Positions 15,060 to 22,173 of a DNA stretch of 40,266 bases are shown here, piece after piece. The stretch's first letter is position 1; each line of letters starts with the position of its first letter. This DNA comes from Candidatus Mediterraneibacter excrementigallinarum (GTDB lineage Bacteria; Bacillota; Clostridia; Lachnospirales; Lachnospiraceae), in the NCBI GenBank assembly GCA_019120075.1, contig DWVT01000098.1, forward strand, positions 1-40,266. The letters run 5' to 3'. Both the position numbers and the translations under genes were made by a program. The notes beneath the pieces are model-generated. The model saw only the letters and a list, made by a program, of their open reading frames with translations, was not told the DNA's origin and searched no databases.

Positions 15060-15079
15060 GTTTAATTTTAAAATATTTA
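15060..15079. promoter_or_regulatory. 20-bp element at the start of the marR (14610) transcript
   Basis: Minus-strand TAAATATTTTAAAATTAAAC lies directly downstream of the -10 box and contains a central TTTTAAAA palindrome. A near copy is at 14523-14542 in the opposite orientation. Probable autoregulatory operator. Confidence 0.5.
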
Positions 15080-15086
15080 CAACTAA

Positions 15087-15115
15087 ACATTAACGCTGAG
15101 CAAATATTTTGTCAA
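15087..15115 (-). promoter_or_regulatory. Promoter of marR (14610)
   Basis: TTGACA (15115-15110), 17-nt spacer and TAATGT (15092-15087) on the minus strand, about 45 nt before the start codon. Confidence 0.7.
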
Positions 15116-15173
15116 GAGAGATTTTCCGGCATCCTGACAAAATGACCTTCACCTGCAGACTTTTCTGTAAAAT

Positions 15174-15224
15174 AAAAAGACCTTCGGTCAGATTTTGGAG
15201 CATATCATTTCCGGAAGTCTTTTT
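15174..15224 (-). terminator. Terminator of the NlpC/P60 gene
   Basis: AAAAAGAC (15174-15181) pairs with GTCTTTTT (15217-15224), extended by a TTCGG/CCGGAA region. It lies just after the stop of the cell-wall hydrolase gene and ends in a T run on the minus strand. Confidence 0.65.
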
Positions 15225-15237
15225 CTATTCTGTTATA

Positions 15238-16506
15238 TTACCAGCACCGCCGGTACCACGGCGAACCGTACACATTCGAGATCTTCACCACATCCCCGGG
15301 CTCGGGCGCATGGATCATCTGTCCGTTTCCTATGTAAATTCCCACATGCCCGCTGTAGCATACGATATCACCCGGCTGGGGATTGCTGACTGCGATGCCG
15401 CTTCCGCCCTGGGCGCCGGATGTCCGTGGAAGTGAGATCCCGGCAGCCGCGTGGCAGTACTGGACAAGTCCGGAGCAGTCCAGGCCCGCGCCCGGCGTTG
15501 TTCCGCCGTAAACATAAGGCACTCCCAGCTGACTGTATGCCGCGTTTATGATTGCCTGCGCTACGGTTGTGTTTCCGCTGGACGTCCCGGAGGAAGTGCT
15601 TCCCGATGAAGAACTCCCGGACGATGTGCTTCCTGAAGAGGAACTTCCGGATGAGCCTCCTGACGATGTACTCCCGGAAGAAGCGCCGCCGGAGGAACTG
15701 CTGCCAGACGAGCTATTCCCGGAGGAACTGTTTCCTGTTGTAGATGAATTTCCGGATGAGCCGCTGTTTCCGGAGCTGTCTGACGCTGTGCTCTGACTGC
15801 TTTGAGAACTCTGGCTTCCGTTCGATGAGGAGTCTCCTCCGGAACTGCTGTCGGACTCCGCCGCTTCCGCTGCCTCTCTTGCGGCAGCCTCCGCGGCTGC
15901 TGCTTCCGCTGCCGCCTGGATCTGCTCGTCGAAATCTGCTACTTCAGCTTTTTTCGCGGTCAATTCTGCATTGACGCTCTCCTCCTGAGCCTGATATTCT
16001 GTCTGCTGCTCTTCCAGATTTGCCTGCTCTGTCTCCAGGGTCTCCTTCAGATCCGCGATCTCCTGCTGCGTCTCTTTCAACTCCTCCAGTTTCTGCCGGT
16101 CATAGGCATGGACGCTGCTCGCATACTCCGCCTTGTTGATAAAATCAGTAAAATCCGTCGCTGTCAGAAGGGCTTCCCATGCGTCGGACTGCCCGTCTTC
16201 ATACATATATTTGATGCGGATCTTCATATCAGCGTACTGCTGCTCCGCTTTTGCCTCTGCTTCTTCAAGATCTTCCTGTGCCTGAGTGATCTTTTCTCCC
16301 GTATCGATCAGCTTTTCTTCCATCTCCGCCACTTTATTCAGCAGTTCCGTAAGCTGCGCCTGCAGGTTGTCTGCTTCACTCTGCGCCTCTGATTTCTGCT
16401 GCTCCAGGTCTTCTGCGGACGGTGCCGCCGTAACGGTCGTCACTGCCATACACGGCAGGAGAATCCCTGCTGCAAGTATATTTCGTAATCTTCTGGTCCT
16501 TCTCAT
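15238..16506 (-). CDS. Secreted NlpC/P60 peptidoglycan endopeptidase with coiled-coil and Ser/Gly linker
   Basis: A 422-residue exported hydrolase. Residues 1-28 are a Sec signal peptide (basic MRRTRRLR, hydrophobic ILAAGILLPCMAVTTV, cleavage near TAA). Residues 30 to about 215 form a long coiled coil rich in E, Q and K. About 215-312 is a low-complexity Ser/Gly/Thr linker with repeated SSGSTSSG units. The C-terminal 107 residues are an NlpC/P60 domain with catalytic Cys344 in LDCSGLVQYC, His387 in SGHVGIYIG and His399 in MIHAPE. It should cut muropeptide stems in the cell wall, and the coiled coil may be autoinhibitory or bind an activator of the FtsX type. It is monocistronic with its own terminator. 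Confidence 0.9.
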   Translation of the reverse strand: MRRTRRLRNILAAGILLPCMAVTTVTAAPSAEDLEQQKSEAQSEADNLQAQLTELLNKVAEMEEKLIDTGEKITQAQEDLEEAEAKAEQQYADMKIRIKYMYEDGQSDAWEALLTATDFTDFINKAEYASSVHAYDRQKLEELKETQQEIADLKETLETEQANLEEQQTEYQAQEESVNAELTAKKAEVADFDEQIQAAAEAAAAEAAAREAAEAAESDSSSGGDSSSNGSQSSQSSQSTASDSSGNSGSSGNSSTTGNSSSGNSSSGSSSSGGASSGSTSSGGSSGSSSSGSTSSGSSSSGSTSSGTSSGNTTVAQAIINAAYSQLGVPYVYGGTTPGAGLDCSGLVQYCHAAAGISLPRTSGAQGGSGIAVSNPQPGDIVCYSGHVGIYIGNGQMIHAPEPGDVVKISNVYGSPWYRRCW

Positions 16507-16521
16507 GCTTCACCTTCTTCT

Positions 16522-16552
16522 GTAACTTTTCTGTAACATAATTTAAAGTATA
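16522..16552 (-). promoter_or_regulatory. -10 box and WalR-like direct repeat before the P60 gene
   Basis: Minus-strand TATACT (16552-16547) is a good -10, though the -35 is weak. Just downstream TGTTAC-N5-AGTTAC (16538-16522) matches the WalR box TGTWAH-N5-TGTWAH except for one base. WalR regulates cell-wall hydrolases in Firmicutes, which fits the gene, but the site lies in the 5' leader. Confidence 0.35.
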
Positions 16553-16647
16553 ACATGAGATTCCAGAATTTCATGGATGTTCACGGTATCTTCATAAATG
16601 TTTCACAAATTCAGGAAAAATCTTCCTTTTTATGCTCATCATTATCC

Positions 16648-18030
16648 TTATTTATTTCCCGCGATTTCTCTTGCCACATAGACTCCGCTCGCAGAAGCGT
16701 GTGACAGTGAATGTGTCACGCCGCTGCCGTCGCCGATCACATACAGACCTTTGTGTACTGTCTCCAGATGGTCGTCCAGCTGTACCTCCATATTATAGAA
16801 TTTTACCTCCACACCGTAGAGGAGCGTATCATCATTCGCCGTTCCGGGCGCGATCTTGTCCAGGGCATAGACCATCTCGATGATCCCGTCCAGGATCCGT
16901 TTCGGAAGGACCAGGCTCAAATCTCCCGGCGATGCGGATAATGTAGGACGGACAAATCCCTCCTCGATCCGCTCCGGCGTACTCCTTCTTCCCCGGATCA
17001 GATCCCCGAACCGCTGGACCAGAACGCCTCCTCCCAGCATATTGGAAAGACGGGCGATGCTCTCGCCATAGCCGTTGCTGTCCTTGAAAGGCTCCGAGAA
17101 ATGTTTCTCTACCAGCAGGGCAAAATTGGTATTCTCTGTCTGCTTCTCCGGATCCTCGTAGCTGTGTCCGTTCACGGTCACGATCCCGTTGGTATTCTCG
17201 TTCACCACGATCCCATACGGGTTCATGCAGAATGTTCTCACCTTATCTTCGAACTTCTCCGTCCGGTACACGATCTTGCTCTCATAAAGCTCGTCTGTCA
17301 GATGAGAAAAGATAACGGCGGGAAGTTCAACCCGGACTCCGATATCCACCCTGTTGGATCTGGTCGGAATGTCAAGTCTGCCGCAGATCTTCTCCATCCA
17401 TTTGCTTCCGCTCCTTCCCACGGACACGATACATTTTCCGCACTCATCCGTCCGGCCTCCGGCAGTCACTCTGTATCCGTCTTCCGTGATCTCAAGATCA
17501 TCCACATGACAGTTGAACCGGAATTCCACCTTGTCCTTTAGTTCCTTAAACAGGTTCTCAAGCACCACGTAATTGATATCTGTTCCGAGATGCCGCACAG
17601 AGGCATCCAGAAGCTTCAGTCTGTTCTGCATGCACAGTTTCTTGAACTTTGTTCCCGCAGTGGAGTACATCTTTGTCCCTTCTCCTCCGTAGGCAACGTT
17701 GATCTCATCCACATAATGCATCAGATCGATGGCTGTTTCCTTTCCGATATATTCGTAAAGCGTGCCTCCGAAATCATTGGTAATATTATATTTGCCGTCA
17801 GAAAACGCCCCGGCTCCCCCGAATCCGCTCATGATCGCGCACGTCTTACAGTTGATACAGCTTTTCACCTTTTTCCCGTCGATGGGGCATTTTCTCTTCT
17901 CCAGCGGATTTCCCGCCTCAAATACCGCCACTTTCATCTCCGGCGCCTTTTTCATCAGCTCATACGCAGCAAAGATCCCTCCGGGGCCTGCTCCGATTAT
18001 GATCACATCATATCTGCTCATCTGCATCAT
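16648..18030 (-). CDS. FAD-dependent oxidoreductase (COG2509-like)
   Basis: A 460-residue flavoprotein. The N-terminal dinucleotide-binding motif is DVIIIGAGPGGIFAAYEL. A Cys-rich segment follows (KSCINCKTCAIMSGFGGAGA-FSDGKYN), and the C-terminal FAD motif is GLYVIGDGSGVTHSLSHASA. This set is known from uncharacterised NAD(P)/FAD-dependent dehydrogenases of anaerobes (COG2509) related to the HI0933/GidA group. The substrate is unknown. The start may be the first, second or third ATG (18030, 18027, 18021), because the GAAAGGA site lies very near the first. It stands alone between the P60 gene and a divergent exporter. Confidence 0.8.
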   Translation of the reverse strand: MMQMSRYDVIIIGAGPGGIFAAYELMKKAPEMKVAVFEAGNPLEKRKCPIDGKKVKSCINCKTCAIMSGFGGAGAFSDGKYNITNDFGGTLYEYIGKETAIDLMHYVDEINVAYGGEGTKMYSTAGTKFKKLCMQNRLKLLDASVRHLGTDINYVVLENLFKELKDKVEFRFNCHVDDLEITEDGYRVTAGGRTDECGKCIVSVGRSGSKWMEKICGRLDIPTRSNRVDIGVRVELPAVIFSHLTDELYESKIVYRTEKFEDKVRTFCMNPYGIVVNENTNGIVTVNGHSYEDPEKQTENTNFALLVEKHFSEPFKDSNGYGESIARLSNMLGGGVLVQRFGDLIRGRRSTPERIEEGFVRPTLSASPGDLSLVLPKRILDGIIEMVYALDKIAPGTANDDTLLYGVEVKFYNMEVQLDDHLETVHKGLYVIGDGSGVTHSLSHASASGVYVAREIAGNK

Positions 18031-18111
18031 TTCCTTTCTCTTTTACAGCCTTCAGATATAATATCACAGGCATAACTCATTTTCAACGACGTTTCTCCTG
18101 ACTTGTTTCTC

Positions 18112-18139
18112 TTGACTTTTCGGCAATTCCAACTATACT
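18112..18139 (+). promoter_or_regulatory. Promoter of the ThrE-like gene
   Basis: TTGACT (18112-18117), 16-nt spacer and TATACT (18134-18139) on the plus strand, about 70 nt before the start codon. Confidence 0.7.
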
Positions 18140-18208
18140 GTTACATGGAAAAAATATAATTGAAACAAACCTGTCAACAAGCACTTACAGTTATCGAAAG
18201 GAATCACT

Positions 18209-19537
18209 ATGGTAAAAGATAATATCATCCCGAATCATATGGATATCTACTGGCATGACTACACCGGACATGTAAAAGACAAACCGATCACAGAGGCGAG
18301 TGTACCGGTAAAAGCGGCGCTGATCGGAAGGGTTGGTCTGATGCTCCTCTCCTGCGGCACCGGGGCATGGCGGGTCAGGAGCGCGATGAACCTGCTGTCC
18401 GAAAGCATGGGCGTCACATGCACCGCCAGCATCGGTCTGATGACGATCGTGTACACCTGTTTCGACGGACACAAGACCTTCACCAACTCCCTGGCACTGA
18501 ACAACACGGGAGTAAACACACTGAAGCTGGACAAGCTGGAACGCTTTGTAAAGAAATTTCCAAAAGAGGGAGTTCACAAATCAGGGGAGCAGCTTCAGTC
18601 TGAACTGGACGAGATCCAGAAACTCAAAGGATTGTACACACCTCCGAAGCTGGGCCTTGCCGCCGCTTTCGCCTGCGCGGCCTTCACCTTTCTGCTTGGC
18701 GGCGGTCCGATTGAAATGCTCTGCGCTTTCATCGGAGCCGGAGCCGGAAATTTCCTGAGGGCGGCACTGATCAAAAGGCACTATACGCTGTATATGTGCA
18801 CGATCCTGTCCGTTGCGTTAGGCTGTCTCGCATACATAGCGGCGCTGCGTCTGGGAGAGATGTTCCTCCACATCCCCGGCGGGCATGAAGCGGGATATAT
18901 CTGCGCCATGCTGTTTATCATCCCGGGATTTCCGTTCATCACCAGCGGCATTGACCTTGCAAAGCTGGATATGCGTTCCGGACTTGAACGTCTTGCCTAC
19001 GCTGTGATCATCGTGGTAAATGCCACCATCACAGCATGGGTCATGGCGATGATCCTCGGGCTTAAGCCCAACGACTTCCCGGATCTGGCGCTCTCCCCGG
19101 AACTGCACCTGATCCTGAGGCTGATTGCCAGCTTTGTGGGTGTGTTCGGATTCTCCGTCATGTTCAACAGTCCGTTCCGTATCGCAGGCTCTGCTGCGCT
19201 GATCGGAGCTGTTGCCAACACGCTGCGTCTTGAACTTGTGGATCTTGCCGGATTCCCTGCAGCTGTCGCTGCTTTCATCGGGTCACTGACCGCCGGTCTG
19301 CTGGCGTCACTTCTCATGAAAAAGCTGGGGTATCCGAGGATCTCGGTCACAGTGCCGTCCATCGTGATCATGGTGCCCGGACTCTATCTGTACCGTGCGG
19401 TATATAATATCGGAGAAATGTCTCTGACACTCTCCGCTCCGTGGCTTGTCTCCGCGCTTCTGATCATTATGATGCTGCCGCTGGGACTGATCTTTGCCCG
19501 GATCATCACGGACCGTTCCTTCCGGCACTGTACCTGA
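18209..19537 (+). CDS. Threonine/serine exporter family membrane protein (ThrE-like)
   Basis: A 442-residue membrane protein combining the two halves of ThrE-type exporters. The soluble start and first helices carry the DUF1212-like pattern VGLMLLSCGTGAWRVRSAMN followed by conserved small-residue helices. The second half from about residue 280 (a ThrE_2-like block) includes FGFSVMFNSPFRIAGSAALI and VTVPSIVIMVPGLYLYRAVY. About ten membrane segments are expected. The family exports threonine or serine, and in some Firmicutes the substrate is unproven. AAAGGA lies 8 nt before the ATG. It is a single gene with its own promoter and a shared downstream terminator. Confidence 0.85.
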   Translation: MVKDNIIPNHMDIYWHDYTGHVKDKPITEASVPVKAALIGRVGLMLLSCGTGAWRVRSAMNLLSESMGVTCTASIGLMTIVYTCFDGHKTFTNSLALNNTGVNTLKLDKLERFVKKFPKEGVHKSGEQLQSELDEIQKLKGLYTPPKLGLAAAFACAAFTFLLGGGPIEMLCAFIGAGAGNFLRAALIKRHYTLYMCTILSVALGCLAYIAALRLGEMFLHIPGGHEAGYICAMLFIIPGFPFITSGIDLAKLDMRSGLERLAYAVIIVVNATITAWVMAMILGLKPNDFPDLALSPELHLILRLIASFVGVFGFSVMFNSPFRIAGSAALIGAVANTLRLELVDLAGFPAAVAAFIGSLTAGLLASLLMKKLGYPRISVTVPSIVIMVPGLYLYRAVYNIGEMSLTLSAPWLVSALLIIMMLPLGLIFARIITDRSFRHCT

Positions 19538-19577
19538 TCTTCCTAAGGTATCACCTGAAAATAAAGATCATAAAGAC

Positions 19578-19619
19578 AAAAAGCTCTGTTCTCTCCAAAT
19601 CGGAGAAACAGAGCTTTTT
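19578..19619. terminator. Bidirectional terminator between ThrE-like and GPH genes
   Basis: AAAAAGCTCTGTT pairs with AACAGAGCTTTTT (13 bp), with a further TCTCC/GGAGA pair inside. It lies between two convergent genes and has A/T runs on both sides, so it can serve both. Confidence 0.85.
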
Positions 19620-19638
19620 GCCTTTTTAATCTGTCTGT

Positions 19639-20952
19639 TTATTTATTTTCCGTCTCCGGATGCTCTGCAAGATATGCAGCGCGTCTTTCCTCGTTGTCCT
19701 TCAGGATCTGAGGCATATCTTTCTCTACTTTGTAGAATCCCATTGCGATGAATACCACAACATAGAGTGCCAGCGGGATCAGGGAATAAAGAAGGCGGAT
19801 CATCAGGATCGCGGAATCCGGCATCACTGCCGCGCTTGCGTCATATCCTGCAAGTCCGATCATGATACCTACAAAAGCGGTACCAAGGCTTCCCCCCACC
19901 TTTGATGCAAATCCGTTTACGCTTCCCAGCGTGCCTTCCATACGGCGCATTCCCTTCCACTCATTGTACTCCGCGCAGTCAACGATGAGCAGCGAAGCCA
20001 GCATGGAGATCGGTACGGCGCCGGCATTCTGGAGCAGAGCGCCTATCATCAGGAGTGTCATGTTGCTGCCTGCGATAAAGTTGATGAACAGACCGACACA
20101 TGTAGTGAGGATTCCCGCCATGATCAGCTTCTGTTTGGAAAACTTCCGGATGATCGGAGGGAATACAAACATCAGCGGGATGATGACGATCTGTACCACC
20201 GACAGGGCTCCCATCAGTCCTACATTTCCTACGATATAAGTGAAATAGTATGTATTGATTCCCATATTTGTCACAAAGTTCATGACCAGCGTTGCGATTG
20301 CCAGAATATAGATATAGCGGTTATGTTTCAGGATCATTCCCACATCTTTCAGTGAAATTTTCTCTGTAGCGGAAACTGCCTCCACCTCATGGGTCTCTTT
20401 TATCGTGAGGAAGCGAAGCATTCCAAAGGCGGCGAGAGGTACCGCGATCACAGCCACCAGTCTGCTCCATCCCGCCGGCGAAGTAGCGATCTTTGCCATG
20501 GCAACCGGGAAAGCTATGTTAAAAGCAAACGCGGTCAGCATGGGGATGATCCCGCCGTAGGTATTCAGAGCAACATACTCATCCTGAGTTTTAAACGCAC
20601 GCACCATGTAAACATTTCCGTTGGCATTGAGCATGGTATAAAATACAGCGTTGACCAGGCAATACATGCAGAAGATCCATGCTCCTTTGATCACACCGCT
20701 CCACTCCGGAGACGCGCTGAACATCAGCCATGTGCAAAGCCACATTCCCACAATGCACCACTCATAGGGTCGTCCTTTTCCCCATTTTGTATGAGTCCTG
20801 TCCACGATAAATCCTGCTTCTTTCTCATACGGAGAAGTGGACATATACAGCTTCTTTCCGGGCCCGAAGCACCAGGAATCCATCCCGCATGCTCCGTGGA
20901 CGATCCCGGAGAGCTGAGCCAGCCGGTAAGGCACCACATTTATCTCTTTCAC
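19639..20952 (-). CDS. GPH-family glycoside symporter with a damaged N-terminus
   Basis: A 437-residue relative of the glycoside-pentoside-hexuronide:cation symporters. Family signs are GFIVDRTHTKWGKGRPYEWC, the cytoplasmic loop after helix 2, and the D-C-x-E-Y-x-E-W-K-G motif (DCAEYNEWKGMRRMEGTLGS). About ten helices follow. The segment between HGACGM and GFIVDRT, where helices 1 and 2 should lie, is only 23 mostly polar residues (DSWCFGPGKKLYMSTSPYEK-EA). By comparison with the family as I remember it, some 25 or more residues are gone and the frame is locally scrambled. Activity is therefore doubtful. Start is GTG at 20952. Last gene of the GH3-GH43 operon; the substrate is presumably the oligosaccharide cut by those enzymes. 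Confidence 0.75.
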   Translation of the reverse strand: MKEINVVPYRLAQLSGIVHGACGMDSWCFGPGKKLYMSTSPYEKEAGFIVDRTHTKWGKGRPYEWCIVGMWLCTWLMFSASPEWSGVIKGAWIFCMYCLVNAVFYTMLNANGNVYMVRAFKTQDEYVALNTYGGIIPMLTAFAFNIAFPVAMAKIATSPAGWSRLVAVIAVPLAAFGMLRFLTIKETHEVEAVSATEKISLKDVGMILKHNRYIYILAIATLVMNFVTNMGINTYYFTYIVGNVGLMGALSVVQIVIIPLMFVFPPIIRKFSKQKLIMAGILTTCVGLFINFIAGSNMTLLMIGALLQNAGAVPISMLASLLIVDCAEYNEWKGMRRMEGTLGSVNGFASKVGGSLGTAFVGIMIGLAGYDASAAVMPDSAILMIRLLYSLIPLALYVVVFIAMGFYKVEKDMPQILKDNEERRAAYLAEHPETENK

Positions 20953-20957
20953 TCACA

Positions 20958-21188
20958 TCATCCTTCCAGAAATTCTGCCAGCTTTGTATACTCCTCCGGA
21001 TCATCACAGAGCACTTTTCCGCTTTTGAGCATCTCATCCTCTGCGGCTACCGCAGAGAAAAGGAACTGGGACAGCGTGGACTTCAGATTCAGTTTATCCC
21101 CCTCTCCCGTATAGAAATAAACATCGTGCTCACACTCTTTTACCTTCTCCAGGAAACGAATCAGGTCTGCATTTTCTTTTAATCTCAT
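20958..21188 (-). CDS. Small conserved hypothetical protein (76 aa)
   Basis: A 76-residue acidic soluble protein, MRLKENADLIRFLEKVKECE onward, ending EEYTKLAEFLEG. It has no membrane segment or known motif. AAGGAG precedes the ATG, and its stop is 6 nt before the GTG of the GPH symporter. I recall similar small proteins directly before GPH symporter genes in Lachnospiraceae, which suggests a linked but unknown role. It is clearly within the carbohydrate operon. Confidence 0.7.
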   Translation of the reverse strand: MRLKENADLIRFLEKVKECEHDVYFYTGEGDKLNLKSTLSQFLFSAVAAEDEMLKSGKVLCDDPEEYTKLAEFLEG

Positions 21189-21232
21189 CTTTTTCTCCTT
21201 CTTTCATTATATTTATTTAACAGATAAATCTG

Positions 21233-22147
21233 TCACTCAAAATCCTCGATCCTCCATTCCTCTTTCCAGTCTAGATATCCCATCTCTCCGCTAAAGCGGA
21301 ACGGAAGCCACACATAATCCGCCACAGATGTATCCACGCTTGAATCCAGTTCATAATCTTCTGTATTGATCTCCCCGTGATAGTCCGGATCAAACATCTG
21401 CTCAAAAGTCTTTTTATAGTTCTCATACTTCCAGTCCATATGTCCCGGCACCCACCGGTCCGCCACAGCGATCTCAGAAGGATTGGGGAGATATCCCGTG
21501 GTCCCGGAAGTCACCAGATAATGTTTCCCTTTCCGGTAAAAATGGGCCGTCGCCTCTCTGACGTAAGGCGGAGCTGTATGCGGGAAATGGGTGCTGTAAT
21601 ATACCGTCACATCCGTATAATCCGGTGTCAGGTCCGCACAGATCGTCTCACTGTGTACCCTCTCAAAATAATAATACGCTTTTCCGCCCGGCGCAACCGC
21701 AAGATCAAAATCTCCGGCGCTCATGTCCAGAGGCCGCAGCCCCTCCCTCACTTTTGTATACGGTCCCAGTATATTGTCCGCTGTCATCACCGTCTCTGTC
21801 TGGCTTCCGTCCCGGTTCATGATCTTCAGCCAGCAGACATATTTCCCTGTCCTTTTATTGTAAATGATATGAGGACGGTCCATCATGGATGACGGATGCA
21901 GAGAAGAGCCGGGATTCTCCGGCTCCGGAGGGATGATCAGTCCTCTGTCCTCCCAGTTGTAGAGGTCTTTCGACGTATAGCACCGGACTCCCCAGTGCCA
22001 GATTTCATCCTTCCCCGTCGTCTTCTCCTTGTTCTCTCCGTACCAGTAATAAGTCCCGTCTATGTACATGACGGAGCCCCCGTGTGCCTGGATCCGTTTT
22101 CCTTCTGTATCCAGCCACGTTTTCCCCGGATAAAATGCATCGTACAT
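21233..22147 (-). CDS. Glycoside hydrolase family 43-like enzyme
   Basis: A 304-residue intracellular enzyme with no signal peptide. The opening IQAHGGSVMYIDGTYYWYGE is typical of a five-bladed beta-propeller GH43 of the galactan/arabinan type (subfamilies 24/34 as I recall). SAGDFDLAVAPGGKAYYYFE and YVREATAHFYRKGKHYLVTS carry acidic residues in the usual places of the transition-state modulator and general acid. The ATG at 22147 is chosen because AGGAGG precedes it by 8 nt; a start 27 nt upstream would overlap the GH3 stop. Second gene of the operon GH3-GH43-small protein-GPH symporter, so it acts on imported oligosaccharides. The exact linkage is unknown. Confidence 0.8.
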   Translation of the reverse strand: MYDAFYPGKTWLDTEGKRIQAHGGSVMYIDGTYYWYGENKEKTTGKDEIWHWGVRCYTSKDLYNWEDRGLIIPPEPENPGSSLHPSSMMDRPHIIYNKRTGKYVCWLKIMNRDGSQTETVMTADNILGPYTKVREGLRPLDMSAGDFDLAVAPGGKAYYYFERVHSETICADLTPDYTDVTVYYSTHFPHTAPPYVREATAHFYRKGKHYLVTSGTTGYLPNPSEIAVADRWVPGHMDWKYENYKKTFEQMFDPDYHGEINTEDYELDSSVDTSVADYVWLPFRFSGEMGYLDWKEEWRIEDFE

Positions 22148-22173
22148 CTTCTTTTCCTCCTGTGTGACCGGCA

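Noticed and set aside
15548-15796. Glu/Pro-rich plus-strand frame (82 codons) that looks repetitive
   Set aside because: It is the complement of the Ser/Gly repeats in the P60 linker, not a gene.
15590-15860. Repetitive DNA that might be a CRISPR array or minisatellite
   Set aside because: The repeats are short, irregular and in frame as Ser/Gly codons of the P60 linker. There are no spacers.
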